In this document: positions 16,499-25,890 of the stretch, piece by piece
Layout: the number at the start of each line of letters is the position of its first letter
Numbering within the stretch: the stretch's first letter is position 1
Source: an uncultured Woeseiaceae bacterium
Lineage (GTDB): Bacteria; Pseudomonadota; Gammaproteobacteria; Steroidobacterales; Woeseiaceae
DNA length: 34,893 nucleotides
Direction of reading: 5' to 3'
NCBI GenBank assembly: GCA_937944275.1
Contig: CALDZH010000026.1
Span: 1 to 34,893 of the forward strand
Translations under genes and position numbers: made by a program
The notes under the pieces: model-generated
What the model was told of the DNA's origin: nothing
What the model saw: only the letters and a program-made list of their open reading frames with translations
Databases searched by the model: none

Positions 16499-17662
16499 CT
16501 AGCCGTAAAATTCGCGCAGCACGGCGACCACCTCATCGCGGCTGAACTCGGGCGGAATCGACTCTCCGTTGGCGAACATCTCGCGCAGTCGCGTGCCGGA
16601 GATTGCCAGGCGATCCTCGGCAGAATGCGGGCAAGTCTTGCCAGTAGCCATGCCGTTGCATCGGTAGCAGAAGAACGTGATGTCGATCTTGAGAGGCTCG
16701 GTTTTCAGGCTGCCCGCCGCCAGTGTGTCAAAGATATGATGCGCATCGAAAGGCCCGTAGTAATCTCCGACACCCGCATGGTCGCGGCCCACGACCAGGT
16801 GCGAACAACCGAAATTCTGGCGCAGGACGGCGTGCAGCAAGGCCTCGCGTGGGCCCGCATACCGCATCTCGATGGGGTAGCCTGCCTGCACGATCGTGCC
16901 GTCGACGAAATAATGCTCGACGAGCGTATCGATTGCCCTGACCCTCACCTCGGCCGGGATATCGCCCGGCTTGAGTGCACCCAGCACCTGGTGAATCAGC
17001 ACGCCATCGCAGATCTCGATGGCGATCTTGGCCAGGTATTCGTGGCTGCGATGCATCGGGTTGCGCGTCTGGAACGCCGCCACCTTCGACCAACCCTTTG
17101 CCAGAAAAAGCGCCCGCGTTTCGGCCGGACGATGATAGAGACCGGCATAGGTCTCGGGGAAATGCCCTTCGGATAGTGTGCGGACCGGTCCACCGAGATT
17201 GATCGCCCCCTGCGACATGACTTTTTCAACGCCAGGATGCGCCGTGTCCGCGGTGCGGAAAACATGTGAACACTCGAATTCGCGGTCTATCGCGTATTTT
17301 TCCTCGACTGTAAGAATCCCGAGCAGCTCGTCGGTGTCGCCGTCAACGAGCGCGACATCCTCACCGATACCGATACCGTCTGCGAGGTCCTGCGCGCACG
17401 AAAGCGTGATCGGGATTGGCCAGAACAGCCCATCCGCGAGCGTCATGTGCTCACAGCAGCCGCGCCAGTCCGCCTCGCGCATGAATCCGTCGAGTGGCGT
17501 GTACGCACCCATGCCGAGCATGAACAGATCCGACACTTCGCGGCTGGACAATGGAACGCGTTTGAGATGCGCGGCCCGCTTTGCCTCTTCTGCCCTTTCC
17601 GTTTCAGGCAAAAGGAGCGGCATTAAAGAGTCCGAGCCATGTGGAGGAACGAGATTCAGCAT
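16499..17662 (-). CDS. sat: ATP sulfurylase (dissimilatory type)
   Basis: 387 aa from ATG at 17662 (MLNLVPPHG); [13 protein letters not shown] and [21 protein letters not shown] motifs. The supplied ORF start 17998 overlaps yeiH and is judged an overextension. Confidence 0.95.
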   Translation of the reverse strand: MLNLVPPHGSDSLMPLLLPETERAEEAKRAAHLKRVPLSSREVSDLFMLGMGAYTPLDGFMREADWRGCCEHMTLADGLFWPIPITLSCAQDLADGIGIGEDVALVDGDTDELLGILTVEEKYAIDREFECSHVFRTADTAHPGVEKVMSQGAINLGGPVRTLSEGHFPETYAGLYHRPAETRALFLAKGWSKVAAFQTRNPMHRSHEYLAKIAIEICDGVLIHQVLGALKPGDIPAEVRVRAIDTLVEHYFVDGTIVQAGYPIEMRYAGPREALLHAVLRQNFGCSHLVVGRDHAGVGDYYGPFDAHHIFDTLAAGSLKTEPLKIDITFFCYRCNGMATGKTCPHSAEDRLAISGTRLREMFANGESIPPEFSRDEVVAVLREFYG

Positions 17663-17670
17663 TTTCTTGA

Positions 17671-18663
17671 CTACCTCAGGAATGTGATGCCGGCAATGAC
17701 GAGCGCAGCGAGTAAGAGCGTCTGTATCACCATGACGCCGATCGGCGCCGGGCCGACATCGGCGAGCGCTTTCAGGGAGGTTTTTACACCCAGCGCAGCT
17801 ACCGCCGTCAGCAGGCACCAGCTGGACACCGGCGTCAACGCAGAATTCACGTCCGGCGAAACCCAACCCATACTGTTGACGATTACGAGGACAACGAAAG
17901 CCACGAGAAACCATGGCAGCAGCGGTCGTTTGTCGGGTGACTCGGCGCGGCTGCGATGGGTTATCAGCGAGATCATCAATACGACCGGCACCAGGCAAGC
18001 GACACGAATGAGCTTCACCAGCGTGGATATTTCGCCCGTTTGATCGGAGATGATGTATCCGGCACCGACGACCTGCGCCACATCATGGATCGTCGCCCCG
18101 AGGAAAATACCTGCGGTCGCGTTGTCATACTGCAGGTAGGTGACGAAAACCGGGTAGGCGACCATGGCTACTGTGCTCAGGGCGGTAACGCCGGCGACAG
18201 TCATGATCGTGTTGCGTTCATGATCCTTGTGCGACGGCAGTACGGACGCAATCGCAAGCGCTGCCGACGCGCCACAGATGGCAACCGCGCCAGCCGATAG
18301 CACGGACTGGTCACCTTTCAGGCCGAATGCGCGCCCGATCAGCCCACCAACGACAATGGTGGCCACGACGCTCGCCACGATGAGGGCAACGACCGGCCAG
18401 CCGAGTTCCGTCACGTCACCTGTCGTAATTCGCAGGCCGAGCAACGCGACCCCGAAACGAAGAATGTTGCGGCTCGCAAAGTAGATTCCTGCCGCGAAAC
18501 GTTCATCCTCGGTAAGAAAGTTGAACGCCATCCCAAACAGCAGCGCATACAACATCGCCGGACCACCGAGCTGGTCACTCACAAATCTCACAGCAAGCGC
18601 GATAGTTGCGCTCAGGAGTAAGCCGGGTATCGCCAGGCGTACCGTATCAATCGTTCTGGTCAT
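17671..18663 (-). CDS. yeiH: YeiH/UPF0324-family putative sulfate (or sulfite) exporter, membrane protein
   Basis: Polytopic protein with [21 protein letters not shown] and [19 protein letters not shown] motifs typical of the YeiH family; ATG at 18663 preferred over the TTG at 18687. Confidence 0.87.
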   Translation of the reverse strand: MTRTIDTVRLAIPGLLLSATIALAVRFVSDQLGGPAMLYALLFGMAFNFLTEDERFAAGIYFASRNILRFGVALLGLRITTGDVTELGWPVVALIVASVVATIVVGGLIGRAFGLKGDQSVLSAGAVAICGASAALAIASVLPSHKDHERNTIMTVAGVTALSTVAMVAYPVFVTYLQYDNATAGIFLGATIHDVAQVVGAGYIISDQTGEISTLVKLIRVACLVPVVLMISLITHRSRAESPDKRPLLPWFLVAFVVLVIVNSMGWVSPDVNSALTPVSSWCLLTAVAALGVKTSLKALADVGPAPIGVMVIQTLLLAALVIAGITFLR

Positions 18664-18717
18664 TGATGATCTCTTTTGCTCTGGCAATTGCCGACGGGGC
18701 CAGTAAACTGTGGATCA

Positions 18718-18741
18718 GTATATTATAATTACCACATATAC
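18718..18741. promoter_or_regulatory. Short inverted repeat GTATAT-N12-ATATAC in the yeiH/sulfite dehydrogenase divergent promoter region
   Basis: Perfect 6-bp arms in an AT-rich intergenic region between divergent genes. Confidence 0.3.
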
Positions 18742-18775
18742 CCGAATTTTGTCGTAATTGGAGCTGGAGAACCTG

Positions 18776-20092
18776 GTGGGCGATAAGAAACGCGGCATTC
18801 ACGAACTCTACCGTGCAGACCCCGTGGCTGCAGACAATCAATTGTGGGGACGAAAAAGCGACCCGCTGACACGACGTGGTTTTTTGACCAAGGGCAGTCT
18901 CGTCGCCATGTCGACAGCGGTCGGCGCCTCGATTCCGTTTGCGCACCTGATGCCATCGGGCCTGATTCCGGCGGCACTCGCCCAAGCAGACGCACCGTTC
19001 GAGATTCCGGGCAAAGAAGGCCTGGTCATCCTCAACGACAGGCCGGTCAACGCCGAGACGCCGGCACATCTTCTGGACGATAGGGTCACGCCCGCCAAAC
19101 ACCTCTTTGTCCGCAACAATGGCACCCCCCCGGCTACCGATGGAATTGACGTGGACGCCTGGGAGTTGTCGTTCGGCGGCGAATCAGTCGAACAGCAAAT
19201 AACACTGACGATTCGCGAGCTCAAAGATAAATTCAAACACTACACCTACCAACTGCAGCTGGAGTGTGGTGGCAACGGCCGCAGCGAGTTTGTGCCGCCA
19301 GCCTCGGGCAACCAATGGTCCACGGGCGCGATCGGCTGCCCGGAGTGGACCGGCGTACGCCTGAAAGACGTGCTGAAACATGTCGGCATAAAGGATGACG
19401 CGGTGTACGTCGCTTACTACGGGGCCGACGTTCATGCGAGCGGCGACCCGAGCAAGGTACCTATCTCCCGTGGTGTGCCGGTCGAAAAAGCGCTCGAAGA
19501 CGAGTCCCTGATTGCCTGGGCGATGAATGGCGAAGATATCCCGGCAATGAACGGCTATCCCCTGCGCCTCGTCATCGCCGGCTGGCCGGGATCTGTAGCC
19601 GGAAAATGGCTGAAAAAGATTGTCGTGCGCAACCAGGTGCATGATGGGGCGAAGATGACCGGCACGTCGTATCGCGTACCCTGCAAATCCGTCGCGCCGG
19701 GCACGACCGTACCCGACGACGAAATGTGCATCATCGAGTCGATGCCCGTGAAGTCGCTCATTACATTCCCAAAATCCGGCATCGAAAAAGCTGTGGGACA
19801 AACCCTCGCCTTGCGTGGCCATGCATGGGCGGGCGATCGTGATGTCACCGAAATGCATGTGTCGATCGACTTCGGTGCGACCTGGATCAAAGCCGGACTG
19901 GAACCAGCGGCCAACCGATTCGCATGGCAGCATTGGAGCGCAGAGGTAGCGTTCACAGAGATTGGCTATTACGAAATCTGGGCCAGGGCCACCGACAGCG
20001 CCGGCCATTCACAGCCCATGGTGCTACCCGGATGGAATCCCAAGGGCTACCTGAATAACGCCTGCCACCGTATCGCGATACAGGTTGTGTGA
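18776..20092 (+). CDS. SorA/SoxC-family molybdenum sulfite dehydrogenase, Tat-exported
   Basis: Twin-arginine TRRGFLTKG signal, QLECGGNGRSEF (Mo-ligand Cys region), AMNGEDIPAMNGYPLRLVIAGWPG motifs. GTG at 18776 preceded by GGAGA preferred to TTG 18758. Confidence 0.9.
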   Translation: MGDKKRGIHELYRADPVAADNQLWGRKSDPLTRRGFLTKGSLVAMSTAVGASIPFAHLMPSGLIPAALAQADAPFEIPGKEGLVILNDRPVNAETPAHLLDDRVTPAKHLFVRNNGTPPATDGIDVDAWELSFGGESVEQQITLTIRELKDKFKHYTYQLQLECGGNGRSEFVPPASGNQWSTGAIGCPEWTGVRLKDVLKHVGIKDDAVYVAYYGADVHASGDPSKVPISRGVPVEKALEDESLIAWAMNGEDIPAMNGYPLRLVIAGWPGSVAGKWLKKIVVRNQVHDGAKMTGTSYRVPCKSVAPGTTVPDDEMCIIESMPVKSLITFPKSGIEKAVGQTLALRGHAWAGDRDVTEMHVSIDFGATWIKAGLEPAANRFAWQHWSAEVAFTEIGYYEIWARATDSAGHSQPMVLPGWNPKGYLNNACHRIAIQVV

Positions 20093-20505
20093 TGCGGCAC
20101 ACTGCGTCCATTGCAGGCATATTGGGAGTTGTCCTGCTTTTCTCGGGCTGTTCGAACGAGGAGCCCGCGCCCGAGCCCCTGGCGGAACCGGAAACGCTTG
20201 TCAGGACTGAGCCCGAGTTCGATCCGGTGACGGGTCTCAAGATGACGGGTGACTGGGAAATCGTGCGTGCCAACTGCATGGCTTGTCATTCCGGGAAACT
20301 GATCACGCAGCAGCGCGGCAGCGCGCAGCAATGGCTGACTATGATTCGCTGGATGCAGAAGAAGCAGAACCTGTGGCAGTTCGATCCTGCGACCGAGGAA
20401 AAGATCATTACCTACCTCGCCGACAACTATCCGCCGAGTGATGCCCAACGCCGGGCCGCATTGCCTCACGACCTCATGCCACCCAACCCCTATTCATCGG
20501 AGTAA
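20092..20505 (+). CDS. Monohaem c-type cytochrome lipoprotein (SorB-like electron acceptor)
   Basis: LLFSGC lipobox, single CMACH haem motif, TGATG overlap with preceding dehydrogenase. Confidence 0.85.
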   Translation: MRHTASIAGILGVVLLFSGCSNEEPAPEPLAEPETLVRTEPEFDPVTGLKMTGDWEIVRANCMACHSGKLITQQRGSAQQWLTMIRWMQKKQNLWQFDPATEEKIITYLADNYPPSDAQRRAALPHDLMPPNPYSSE

Positions 20506-20509
20506 CACC

Positions 20510-20902
20510 ATGCTGGTACCTCCTTCAGACGTCGTTGCAAAAGCCAAAGCAACCATCAAAGAATGTTCTGTAACAGACGCAAAGAACTGCCGGGACTCAG
20601 GCACATTGCTGATCGATATCCGCGAAGTTGCCGAGTACAACCGCGGGCACATCAAGGGTGCCACCCTGTCCTGCCGCGGCATGCTTGAATTCGAAATACA
20701 CGGCATTGTCGAGCGCGCCTGCGCGGATACGTCAGTGGCACCGGAGGACTGCGATATCGTGCTGTATTGCGGCACTGGCGGCCGGTCAGCGCTGGCGGCA
20801 CTGTCTCTCGATGCCATGGGCTATCGCAACGTCAAATCGATGTCGGGCGGCCTCGTCGCCTGGGCTGCCGCGAAACTGCCGTTGGAAACGCCTACGGCGT
20901 GA
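20510..20902 (+). CDS. Single-domain rhodanese
   Basis: LIDIREVAEYNRGHIKGA and YCGTGGRSALAA active-site loop; start at ATG 20510 immediately after the cytochrome gene. Confidence 0.88.
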   Translation: MLVPPSDVVAKAKATIKECSVTDAKNCRDSGTLLIDIREVAEYNRGHIKGATLSCRGMLEFEIHGIVERACADTSVAPEDCDIVLYCGTGGRSALAALSLDAMGYRNVKSMSGGLVAWAAAKLPLETPTA

Positions 20903-21824
20903 CGCAGGCGAGATCCTCGGCAAGGATGACCTCACGCTTGTAGCGCTCGCGCACGAGCGCGACGTTTTGCTCGAGACCCGCCAGGCTGCGGGCCATGAAA
21001 TGGCTAAGGACCAACTTGCCTGGGGCCGCCGCCGCCGCAATCTCGCCGATAACACTGGGCGGTGCATGCAGGCGGCGCCCCACCCCCGCCACATTCTCTG
21101 GCACGACCATGTGCATGACGAGCACGGAAGCCCCTTTCGCAAAGTCCGCAAAGGCGGGGTTGCCGCCGTTCTGATCGGTGGCGAACACTAACGTCTGATC
21201 ACCAGCACGTACCCGGAAGGCCGCCGCCGGTACGATACCGTGCGGAACCCTCAGGGCATCAATGTTCAGATCGTCGCTCGTGTATACCGCTACTGCCTGA
21301 CCCTGCGGAACCTCGCGCGGCGTCAGCATGGGGGTGCTGGACGTCCCATCGAGAAAAGCCGACAGGTACGCGTAAGCGCCGTGGTCTTTTCCCAACATTG
21401 ATTGCAGGAAGTCCTTCAGCCCCGGAAATGCCCCATCACCCTGCGGCCCGGCGATGGACAGCGACCGGTCTCGATCCGAAAAATTGCCGGATTTGATCAA
21501 CGCCGGGAAATCGGCCGAGTGGTCTGTGTGGAAATGACTGAGACCAATAAAATCAAGGGCTTCAAATGTCGCGCCTGCCTCGCCAAATCGCAGGAAAGTG
21601 CCGCCACCCGCATCAATCAGTACGCGCGATTTCCCATCAATCCACACGATATAGCCTGAAGACGCCCGTGAATCATCGGCGATCGGCCCCCCGGATCCGA
21701 GAATTTGCAATGCGACGCCCTCGGCTGGCGGGCACGTTGTCGCGGCCTGAGTACATGCCACCAGGGCCAGCCATGCTATCGGCAGGGAAACGATCTTGAT
21801 GAAAATGCGTATTGTCATATTCAA
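20892..21824 (-). CDS. Exported metallo-beta-lactamase-fold hydrolase (RNase Z/arylsulfatase-like)
   Basis: 310 aa with N-terminal signal peptide; GLSHFHTDHSADFPAL (HxHxDH) motif. Confidence 0.85.
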   Translation of the reverse strand: MNMTIRIFIKIVSLPIAWLALVACTQAATTCPPAEGVALQILGSGGPIADDSRASSGYIVWIDGKSRVLIDAGGGTFLRFGEAGATFEALDFIGLSHFHTDHSADFPALIKSGNFSDRDRSLSIAGPQGDGAFPGLKDFLQSMLGKDHGAYAYLSAFLDGTSSTPMLTPREVPQGQAVAVYTSDDLNIDALRVPHGIVPAAAFRVRAGDQTLVFATDQNGGNPAFADFAKGASVLVMHMVVPENVAGVGRRLHAPPSVIGEIAAAAAPGKLVLSHFMARSLAGLEQNVALVRERYKREVILAEDLACVTP

Positions 21825-21870
21825 GCCTCAGGCGTATTCGTATTAACCGACATAGGTTTTGCGCAGTACA

Positions 21871-21892
21871 TCTATTAGTTTTTGCTAATAGA
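21871..21892. promoter_or_regulatory. Perfect inverted repeat TCTATTAG-TTTTTG-CTAATAGA upstream of the hydrogenase operon
   Basis: 8-bp perfect arms, 6-nt spacer, just upstream of the likely hynD start (21906). Confidence 0.5.
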
Positions 21893-21905
21893 GGCAACAA
21901 AAAAA

Positions 21906-22406
21906 ATGACCAGCGAAGCGAAATCCATCGCCGTCGTTGGAATCGGAAACAGCCTGCTCACGGATGACGGCGCCGGTATCCACACGCTTGAGCGATTTGC
22001 TGAAGACAACAACGACGATGGTGTCTGTTGTCTCGATGGCGGCACCGTGGGCCTCGCTTTGCTCGATCGTCTCTCCAATCTCGATGGACTCGTCGCACTG
22101 GACGCGATGATTCTCGGCAAACGTCCGGGCGCCGTGACCGTATTGCAGGGCGAGGATATGGATTCCCACCTGCGTAATCAACGCGGCAGCGTACACGAAG
22201 TCGGATTGTCCGACCTCATGGACGCGCTGCGTCTGCGCGGAGAACTCCCGAAACACCGGGCGCTGATCGGGATCGAGCCCGAAGACATGGACTGGGGCAC
22301 CGAACCGACGCCCAAAGTGGCAGCCGCTGTCCCCAAAGCGGCCGCGCTGGCTGAAAACCTCGTGCGCGAATGGCGTACTGACGGAAACCCGGAGGTACGC
22401 GCATGA
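21906..22406 (+). CDS. [NiFe]-hydrogenase maturation endopeptidase (HyaD/HynD family)
   Basis: VVGIGNSLLTDDGAG, ALDAM, and IGIEPEDMDWG motifs; start ATG 21906 rather than TTG 21882. Confidence 0.9.
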   Translation: MTSEAKSIAVVGIGNSLLTDDGAGIHTLERFAEDNNDDGVCCLDGGTVGLALLDRLSNLDGLVALDAMILGKRPGAVTVLQGEDMDSHLRNQRGSVHEVGLSDLMDALRLRGELPKHRALIGIEPEDMDWGTEPTPKVAAAVPKAAALAENLVREWRTDGNPEVRA

Positions 22407-22795
22407 CAACTCTTGAGGGTATTCAGGGCGCGGCATTTCCGTTTCACGGAAATGTCCGCCCAATTCTGAATGAAGTCATCCACGCCATCGACAAACTGCT
22501 CGATACCGGCGAAGCGACGACGATTGACCTTGCCAGTTTGCCGTTTGGACCGGGCGAACTGGAACACCTGGAGGCGACGCTCGGGACGGGCGAGCTTTCT
22601 GCAAAACTGGATGCGCTGGGAACCAGCCGCATCCGCGAAACGGCCTATCCGGGCGTCTGGTGGTTGGAGCACCGCAACGCCCATGATGAGGTAGTTGGCC
22701 GCTACCTGGAAATAACTCGTACGCCTGAAATACTGAAATCACAGGATGCCGACATTGCTGCCGGCCGCGCTCGCCTGGACGATCAGTCCGAGTAA
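22403..22795 (+). CDS. HyaF/HupH C-terminal-domain-like hydrogenase maturation protein (short, single domain)
   Basis: 130 aa; YPGVWWLEHRNAHDEVVGRYLEITRTPEIL matches HupH C-domain pattern; ATGA overlap with protease. Confidence 0.78.
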   Translation: MTTLEGIQGAAFPFHGNVRPILNEVIHAIDKLLDTGEATTIDLASLPFGPGELEHLEATLGTGELSAKLDALGTSRIRETAYPGVWWLEHRNAHDEVVGRYLEITRTPEILKSQDADIAAGRARLDDQSE

Positions 22796-22821
22796 CAGAA
22801 TATTTGCGGGAGGAATACAGC

Positions 22822-23877
22822 ATGAAAAAAACACCGACCGTTGGTGAGATATTGCAAGCGAAGGGGGTTTCGCGACGCGGTTTTCTGAAGTATTGCGCCA
22901 CGACAGCGTCAATACTTGCACTGCCGCCCAGCATGATTCCACGTATCGCCGAAGCGATAGAGAACGCGCGCCGGCCCTCAGTCATCTGGCTGTCATTCCA
23001 GGAATGCACGGGGTGCACGGAATCGCTGACGCGATCCGCGTCGCCTACCGTCGAAGGGCTGATCTTTGACGCGATCTCGCTCGACTACCATCACACGCTG
23101 CAAGCAGCCGCCGGAGACCAGGCAGAGGCTGCTCGCCACGCGGCGATGGAAGAAAACGACGGTAGCTACCTCGTCCTTGTTGACGGGTCCATCCCGCTCG
23201 CCAATCCGGGCTATTCGACCATTGCCGGTATCAGCAATGTCGACATGCTGAAAGAAACAGTCGCCGGTGCAGCGGCGGTCGTATCGATCGGCAGCTGTGC
23301 TGCGTTCGGCGGTATCCCCGGGGCAGACCCGAATCCGACGGGTGCCGTTTCGGTCATGGACATCGTGACGGACAAACCGGTTGTCAACGTGCCCGGATGC
23401 CCGCCGATCCCGATGGTAATGACGGCTGTGCTGACGCAATTCCTGACCTTCGGCACGCTGCCGGATCTGGACAAGCACGGGCGCCCGATGGCGTTCTACG
23501 GCAAGACGATTCACGACCGTTGCTATCGCCGGCCATTCTACGAGCAGGGCAGGTTCGCCGAGACCTTCGACGACGAAGGCGCAAAAGCGGGCTGGTGCCT
23601 GTACAAGCTCGGTTGCAAGGGACCAATAACCTACAACGCCTGTGCCACGACCAAGTGGAACAGCGGCACGAGCTTCCCGATCGAGTCGGGTCATCCGTGT
23701 CTGGGTTGTTCCGAGCCGAACTTCTGGGACAAGGGTGGATTCTACGAGCCGCTCTCGACCGGCAAGTTCGATAGTGGCGAAAGACTCGCAGGTGCTGCCG
23801 CCGCTGGCGTAGCGCTAGGTGTCGCCGCCGCCGCAGCCGGACGTCGCAAACAATCAAAATTCGCTAAGGAGGGATGA
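22822..23877 (+). CDS. hynS: [NiFe] hydrogenase small subunit (Isp-type, group 1e-like), Tat-exported
   Basis: SRRGFLKYC Tat signal; ECTGCTES, GSCAAFGG, GCPPIP, CxLGCKGPITYNACATTKWN, GHPCLGCSEPNFWD motifs; Ala-rich C-terminal hydrophobic segment. Confidence 0.95.
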   Translation: MKKTPTVGEILQAKGVSRRGFLKYCATTASILALPPSMIPRIAEAIENARRPSVIWLSFQECTGCTESLTRSASPTVEGLIFDAISLDYHHTLQAAAGDQAEAARHAAMEENDGSYLVLVDGSIPLANPGYSTIAGISNVDMLKETVAGAAAVVSIGSCAAFGGIPGADPNPTGAVSVMDIVTDKPVVNVPGCPPIPMVMTAVLTQFLTFGTLPDLDKHGRPMAFYGKTIHDRCYRRPFYEQGRFAETFDDEGAKAGWCLYKLGCKGPITYNACATTKWNSGTSFPIESGHPCLGCSEPNFWDKGGFYEPLSTGKFDSGERLAGAAAAGVALGVAAAAAGRRKQSKFAKEG

Positions 23878-23878
23878 C

Positions 23879-24532
23879 ATGGACCTTCTGGAATTCGCAA
23901 GAGGCCCCGCACTTCAGTGGGCCGCCTACATACTCGTCGCAGGTTCGATCTGGCGCATCGTCGGCATCCTCCTGCTTAAGGAAAAGTCAGACTTCTCCGA
24001 GCCACGCAAACGAGCAGGCCTGGGCTCTGCTCTGAAGGTGGTCTACACGCGCAGTTTTACAGCGCCACCGTTTGCAAAAGCAACTATGTACCCGAAGATG
24101 ATGGCTTATGTGCAGCATGTTGGCCTGTTCGCGGTCGTCTTCCTGTTCGTGCCGCACATCATGTTTTTCAAGGGATTCCTGGGATTCGAGTGGCCGGGAT
24201 TGCCGAATAGCGTCATCTACGTGTTCGGCGTCGCAGCGGTCGTGGCAAGCCTTGCTCTCCTGATCCGACGCGTAACGAGCCCGGTGCTAAGACTGATCTC
24301 GAACTTCGACGACTACTTCAGCGGTTTCGTTGCAATCCTGCCAATCGCGACGGGACTCCTGATCCCGGTGCGATTGGGGATTCGTTACGAGGACCTGCTC
24401 GCCATCCACATTCTCTCCGTCGTGCTCTTCATGATCTGGCTTCCTTTCGGCAAGTTGGGGCACGTCTTCCTCGTGTTCATAACACGTGGAACAACCGGAA
24501 TAGCGTTTGAACGCAGGGGGGCCAAGACATGA
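23879..24532 (+). CDS. isp1: Isp1-like cytochrome b-type membrane subunit
   Basis: Hydrophobic NarI/DsrM-like protein; ATG 23879 right after the hynS stop; between hynS and isp2. Confidence 0.88.
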   Translation: MDLLEFARGPALQWAAYILVAGSIWRIVGILLLKEKSDFSEPRKRAGLGSALKVVYTRSFTAPPFAKATMYPKMMAYVQHVGLFAVVFLFVPHIMFFKGFLGFEWPGLPNSVIYVFGVAAVVASLALLIRRVTSPVLRLISNFDDYFSGFVAILPIATGLLIPVRLGIRYEDLLAIHILSVVLFMIWLPFGKLGHVFLVFITRGTTGIAFERRGAKT

Positions 24533-25890
24533 CCACCGTTGACGGAAGACACAAACTCGATCGTGAAGCTGAACGGCTGGCGTATAAACCACCAGAGGTT
24601 CGTCACGACAAGCAAGGAGACATGGACTCCAATGAACGCATCGATAAAGCGATGTGGAACTTCCTGAAGAATTTCAATACACAGACGGCCTCTTACCTCG
24701 ATGGATGCCTGCACTGCGGCATGTGTGCCGATGCTTGTCATTTCCACGTGCGCACTGATGATCCGCAGTACACCCCGATCTGGAAGATCGAACTGTTCAA
24801 ACGCACGTACAAACGTAATGTTGGGCCGTTCGCTTTCTTCTATCGCCTGCTCGGCCTTAAACGCAAGGTTACGATCGAAGACCTGGAGGAATGGCAACAC
24901 CTGATCTACGACAGCTGCACGGTTTGCGGACGCTGCTCGCTCGTGTGCCCAATGGGTATTGATATCGCCGGACTCGTTTCGATGGCCAGGCACGGCATGT
25001 TCAAGGCAGGCCTGATTCCGCACGAGTTGCACGAAGTTGCCAAGAGAGCCGCCGAGACAGGTAGCCCACTGGGTATTACGCCCGACAAGTTCGAAGATCG
25101 CGTCGACTGGATGGCGGACGAACATGACGTAGAAATACCGATGGATGTCGACAAAGCAGACGTCCTGGCCGTCATGTCATCGATTGAAATTCAGAAATAC
25201 CCGCAGTCGATCGCCGCGACAGCTAAGATCCTCAACGCTGCCGGCGAAAGCTGGACCTTCAGGACAGACGGTTTCGAAGCAACCAACTTCGGCCTGCTAT
25301 CCGGCAATCCGGAATGGCAAAAAACGGCTTCAATGAAGTTGATCGATGCAGCAGTCAAGATTGGCGCCAAAACGCTGGTACTTCCGGAATGCGGACACGC
25401 GTATATGGCGTTACGCTGGATGGGGGCAAACATGTACGGCAAACCGTTGCCGTTCAAGGTCCTGCACATCTCCGAGTACCTCGCTGACGCTCTGAACACG
25501 GGCAAGATAACGGTGAAAAAGGTCGACAAGAGCGTGACCTATCACGATCCCTGCCAGGTTTCACGGCGTGGTGGCGCTACGCAGGCCGCACGTGATGTCA
25601 TCAGGCACCTTGGCGTCGATTTCCGCGAAATGGAATATGGCGGCGACTATAACTGGTGCTGCGGCGGCGGCGGTGGCGTCGTGACAATTACGCGAGCCGA
25701 TCCTCTCAGGCACCGGGTATTCAAGCTGAAAATGGACCAGGTCGAGAGTACCGAGGCCGACGAATTGTTGTCGAGTTGCGCCAACTGTCGTCAGAGTTTC
25801 GACGACTGCCAAGAACATTTCGGCTGGGACTACACCATGGGTAGCCTCATGGAAATGGTTGCCGAAAACCTTGAGGAGGGTCAATCATGA
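24529..25890 (+). CDS. isp2: Isp2-like HdrD/DsrK-family iron-sulfur protein
   Basis: CLHCGMCADACHF and CTVCGRCSLVCPMG 4Fe-4S motifs, plus CCG motif YNWCCGGGGG; ATGA overlaps on both sides. Confidence 0.9.
   Translation: MTTVDGRHKLDREAERLAYKPPEVRHDKQGDMDSNERIDKAMWNFLKNFNTQTASYLDGCLHCGMCADACHFHVRTDDPQYTPIWKIELFKRTYKRNVGPFAFFYRLLGLKRKVTIEDLEEWQHLIYDSCTVCGRCSLVCPMGIDIAGLVSMARHGMFKAGLIPHELHEVAKRAAETGSPLGITPDKFEDRVDWMADEHDVEIPMDVDKADVLAVMSSIEIQKYPQSIAATAKILNAAGESWTFRTDGFEATNFGLLSGNPEWQKTASMKLIDAAVKIGAKTLVLPECGHAYMALRWMGANMYGKPLPFKVLHISEYLADALNTGKITVKKVDKSVTYHDPCQVSRRGGATQAARDVIRHLGVDFREMEYGGDYNWCCGGGGGVVTITRADPLRHRVFKLKMDQVESTEADELLSSCANCRQSFDDCQEHFGWDYTMGSLMEMVAENLEEGQS

Noticed and set aside
17663-17998. 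N-terminal 112-residue extension of the sat ORF
   Set aside because: Overlaps yeiH in another frame and is low-complexity Arg-rich; ATG at 17662 gives a standard Sat length.
19184-20008. 274-aa minus-strand ORF
   Set aside because: Antisense to the sulfite dehydrogenase coding region, which carries diagnostic motifs on the plus strand.
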